In this document: positions 22,165-22,850 of the stretch, one piece after another
Numbering within the stretch: the first letter of the stretch is position 1
Layout: every line of letters starts with the position of its first letter
Virus record (IMG/VR): IMGVR_UViG_3300044997_000548
Location: 1-22,850 of that record
DNA length: 22,850 bases
Source of the DNA: a virus
Strand: one strand, 5' to 3'
The notes under the pieces: generated by a model
Seen by the model: the letters and a program-made list of their open reading frames with translations, nothing else
Database searches by the model: none
What the model was told of the DNA's origin: nothing
Made by a program: the position numbers and the translations under genes

Positions 22165-22487
22165 CAGGAGAAAAGGGCTTTCTTGACGGACAACACCCGC
22201 CGGATCGTTTTTAATAGTTCATCCCATCCAATCTCCCGACGCATGCCATCGACACGGATCGAGTTCGACCGGGCCGCCTGGCGAACGATCACGCGCTTCA
22301 CTAAGCCATCAGCCCCGTGCCATTGAAGCGACCCGAGAAAACGTCCCGGCGGGACGCGCACAATCTCGCCATCACTCCCCCACCTGTCCGTCCCGTTAGC
22401 GCGGCGCGTATCCCACCCACGCCGCGTTCTTTCAGACGCTTTCTTTCGAACATCTCTCCCCCTGAACCTCTTGCGACGACTTTGCAT
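22164..22487 (-). CDS. Basic protein of unknown function
   Basis: The ATG at 22487 lies four bases after the upstream gene's stop and gives 107 residues, MQSRRKRFRGRDVRKKASER...; a GTG at 22574 would extend it but overlap the upstream gene by over 80 bp. The N-terminal 30 residues are strongly basic. Later segments (GEIVRVPPGRFLGSLQWHG, WDELLKTIRRVLSVKKALFS) suggest a small beta domain and a C-terminal helix. It may bind nucleic acid. I do not recognise the family. Its stop overlaps the primase start by one base (TGATG). Confidence 0.6.
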   Translation of the reverse strand: MQSRRKRFRGRDVRKKASERTRRGWDTRRANGTDRWGSDGEIVRVPPGRFLGSLQWHGADGLVKRVIVRQAARSNSIRVDGMRREIGWDELLKTIRRVLSVKKALFS

Positions 22488-22491
22488 TTTT

Positions 22492-22725
22492 CTAATTCTC
22501 GCGAGAATTGGTAACTTGCGTGTTCGGAGAATTAAAGGTCCAATATTCGACGCTAGTTCTTCCGCATTTCTCACAGGTTAGGTCATCGACTCCCTTAATT
22601 GACTCATCAGGTTGAACGTGCCCCTCCGAATGGAAGCAGCGCCATGAGTGGTCGCAGAAAAATCTCCGAACAAGGCGAGCGAGCCAACGGCGAACAACGC
22701 CAACTTTTGATGCGGTAGTCTTCAT
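22492..22725 (-). CDS. Small zinc-binding-like protein with amphipathic N-terminus
   Basis: The start is the ATG at 22725, with a clear AGGAG eight bases upstream, overlapping the previous gene's stop as ATGA; a longer frame upstream is the shadow of that gene. The 77-residue product has an amphipathic basic helix (VVRRWLARLVRRFF, residues 10-23), then CDHSWRC (24-30), His32/His36 and CEKC (51-54), a typical small zinc ribbon layout. The C-terminus is Asn/Thr-rich. Its role is unknown; phages often carry such small zinc proteins in early regions. Confidence 0.65.
   Translation of the reverse strand: MKTTASKVGVVRRWLARLVRRFFCDHSWRCFHSEGHVQPDESIKGVDDLTCEKCGRTSVEYWTFNSPNTQVTNSREN
22494..22509. 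promoter_or_regulatory. Perfect 16-bp palindrome AATTCTCGCGAGAATT
   Basis: The palindrome spans the last codons and the stop of the zinc-protein gene, 6 bases before the next start at 22487. It could be a symmetric protein-binding site or a short RNA hairpin, but no repressor gene is visible in the window. Confidence 0.55.
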
Positions 22726-22850
22726 CGCCGTGGCTCCTCTTGGATGTTCGCAGAAATGCGCCCCGTCCCCTGGCATTTCTCGCATTTCCAAAATTGACCG
22801 CCGCAAAACTGACCGCCTGGCTCGCCGGTGCCGTCACATTCGTCGCATTC
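22722..22850 (-). CDS. Truncated CxxCxGxG zinc-finger protein (C-terminal part)
   Basis: The minus-strand frame is open from the window edge to a TGA at 22724-22722 that overlaps the next gene's ATG (ATGA). The 42 visible residues contain two CxxCxGxG motifs, CDECDGTG (2-9) and CEKCQGTG (23-30), with another Cys at 16. This is the zinc-binding signature of the DnaJ central domain, also used in small single-domain proteins. The N-terminus lies outside the window, so it cannot be said whether this is a full co-chaperone or only a zinc finger; the short tail after the second motif and the phage setting favour the latter. Confidence 0.7.
   Translation of the reverse strand, partial: ECDECDGTGEPGGQFCGGQFWKCEKCQGTGRISANIQEEPRR

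Overview
The window is a continuous stretch of a tailed-phage or prophage genome with a long, flexible-tail type (siphovirus-like) structural module. It is GC-rich, gene-dense and almost entirely coded on the minus strand, so the biological order runs from high to low coordinates. Genes are chained by ATGA, TGATG or GTGA overlaps, and most lack a strong Shine-Dalgarno sequence. No host housekeeping gene, integrase, recognisable lysis gene, tRNA or CRISPR array is visible, so free phage versus prophage cannot be decided. The host is probably Gram-negative, because the phage encodes a lipobox lipoprotein and a prepilin-like N-terminus. A Verrucomicrobiota-type host would fit the weak Shine-Dalgarno use and that N-terminus, but this is a low-confidence guess.

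Layout in transcription order. (1) 22850-20899: early or replication genes: a truncated CxxCxGxG zinc protein, a small zinc protein, a basic unknown and an archaeo-eukaryotic-type (AEP) primase-like protein. (2) 20902-19277: an SF3/D5-like helicase ATPase. (3) 19276-18871: a 406-bp non-coding region with seven GCGTAGGTR-type units, including a 20-bp perfect inverted repeat; it is a candidate origin or control region, with a GGAAC cluster next to the small terminase gene. (4) 18870-16599: small and large terminase. (5) 16576-12163: small joiner-like protein, lambda-type portal, ClpP-like protease fused to a coiled-coil scaffold-like region, and major capsid protein. A three-gene plus-strand cassette with its own promoter sits between portal and protease (14217-14722). 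(6) 12107-10171: a large two-domain glycosyltransferase and a tiny Cys-rich protein, bracketed by two intrinsic terminators. (7) 10154-5215: head-tail connection, tail terminator, tail tube, tail assembly chaperone with a canonical -1 slippery site, an unknown basic protein and tape measure. (8) 5213-1: tail-tip or fibre-region proteins of unknown function, then three exported proteins in a row (prepilin-like fibre protein, secreted Thr-rich protein, and a lipoprotein with a Cys-His-Asp arrangement), and the start of one more gene.

Primase and helicase probably replicate the genome from the repeat region. Terminase loads DNA through the portal into a capsid matured by the protease. The tail module builds a tube on the tape measure. 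The observations most worth following are the terminator-flanked double glycosyltransferase, the frameshifting chaperone, the iteron region, the plus-strand cassette, and the exported proteins beside the tail genes.
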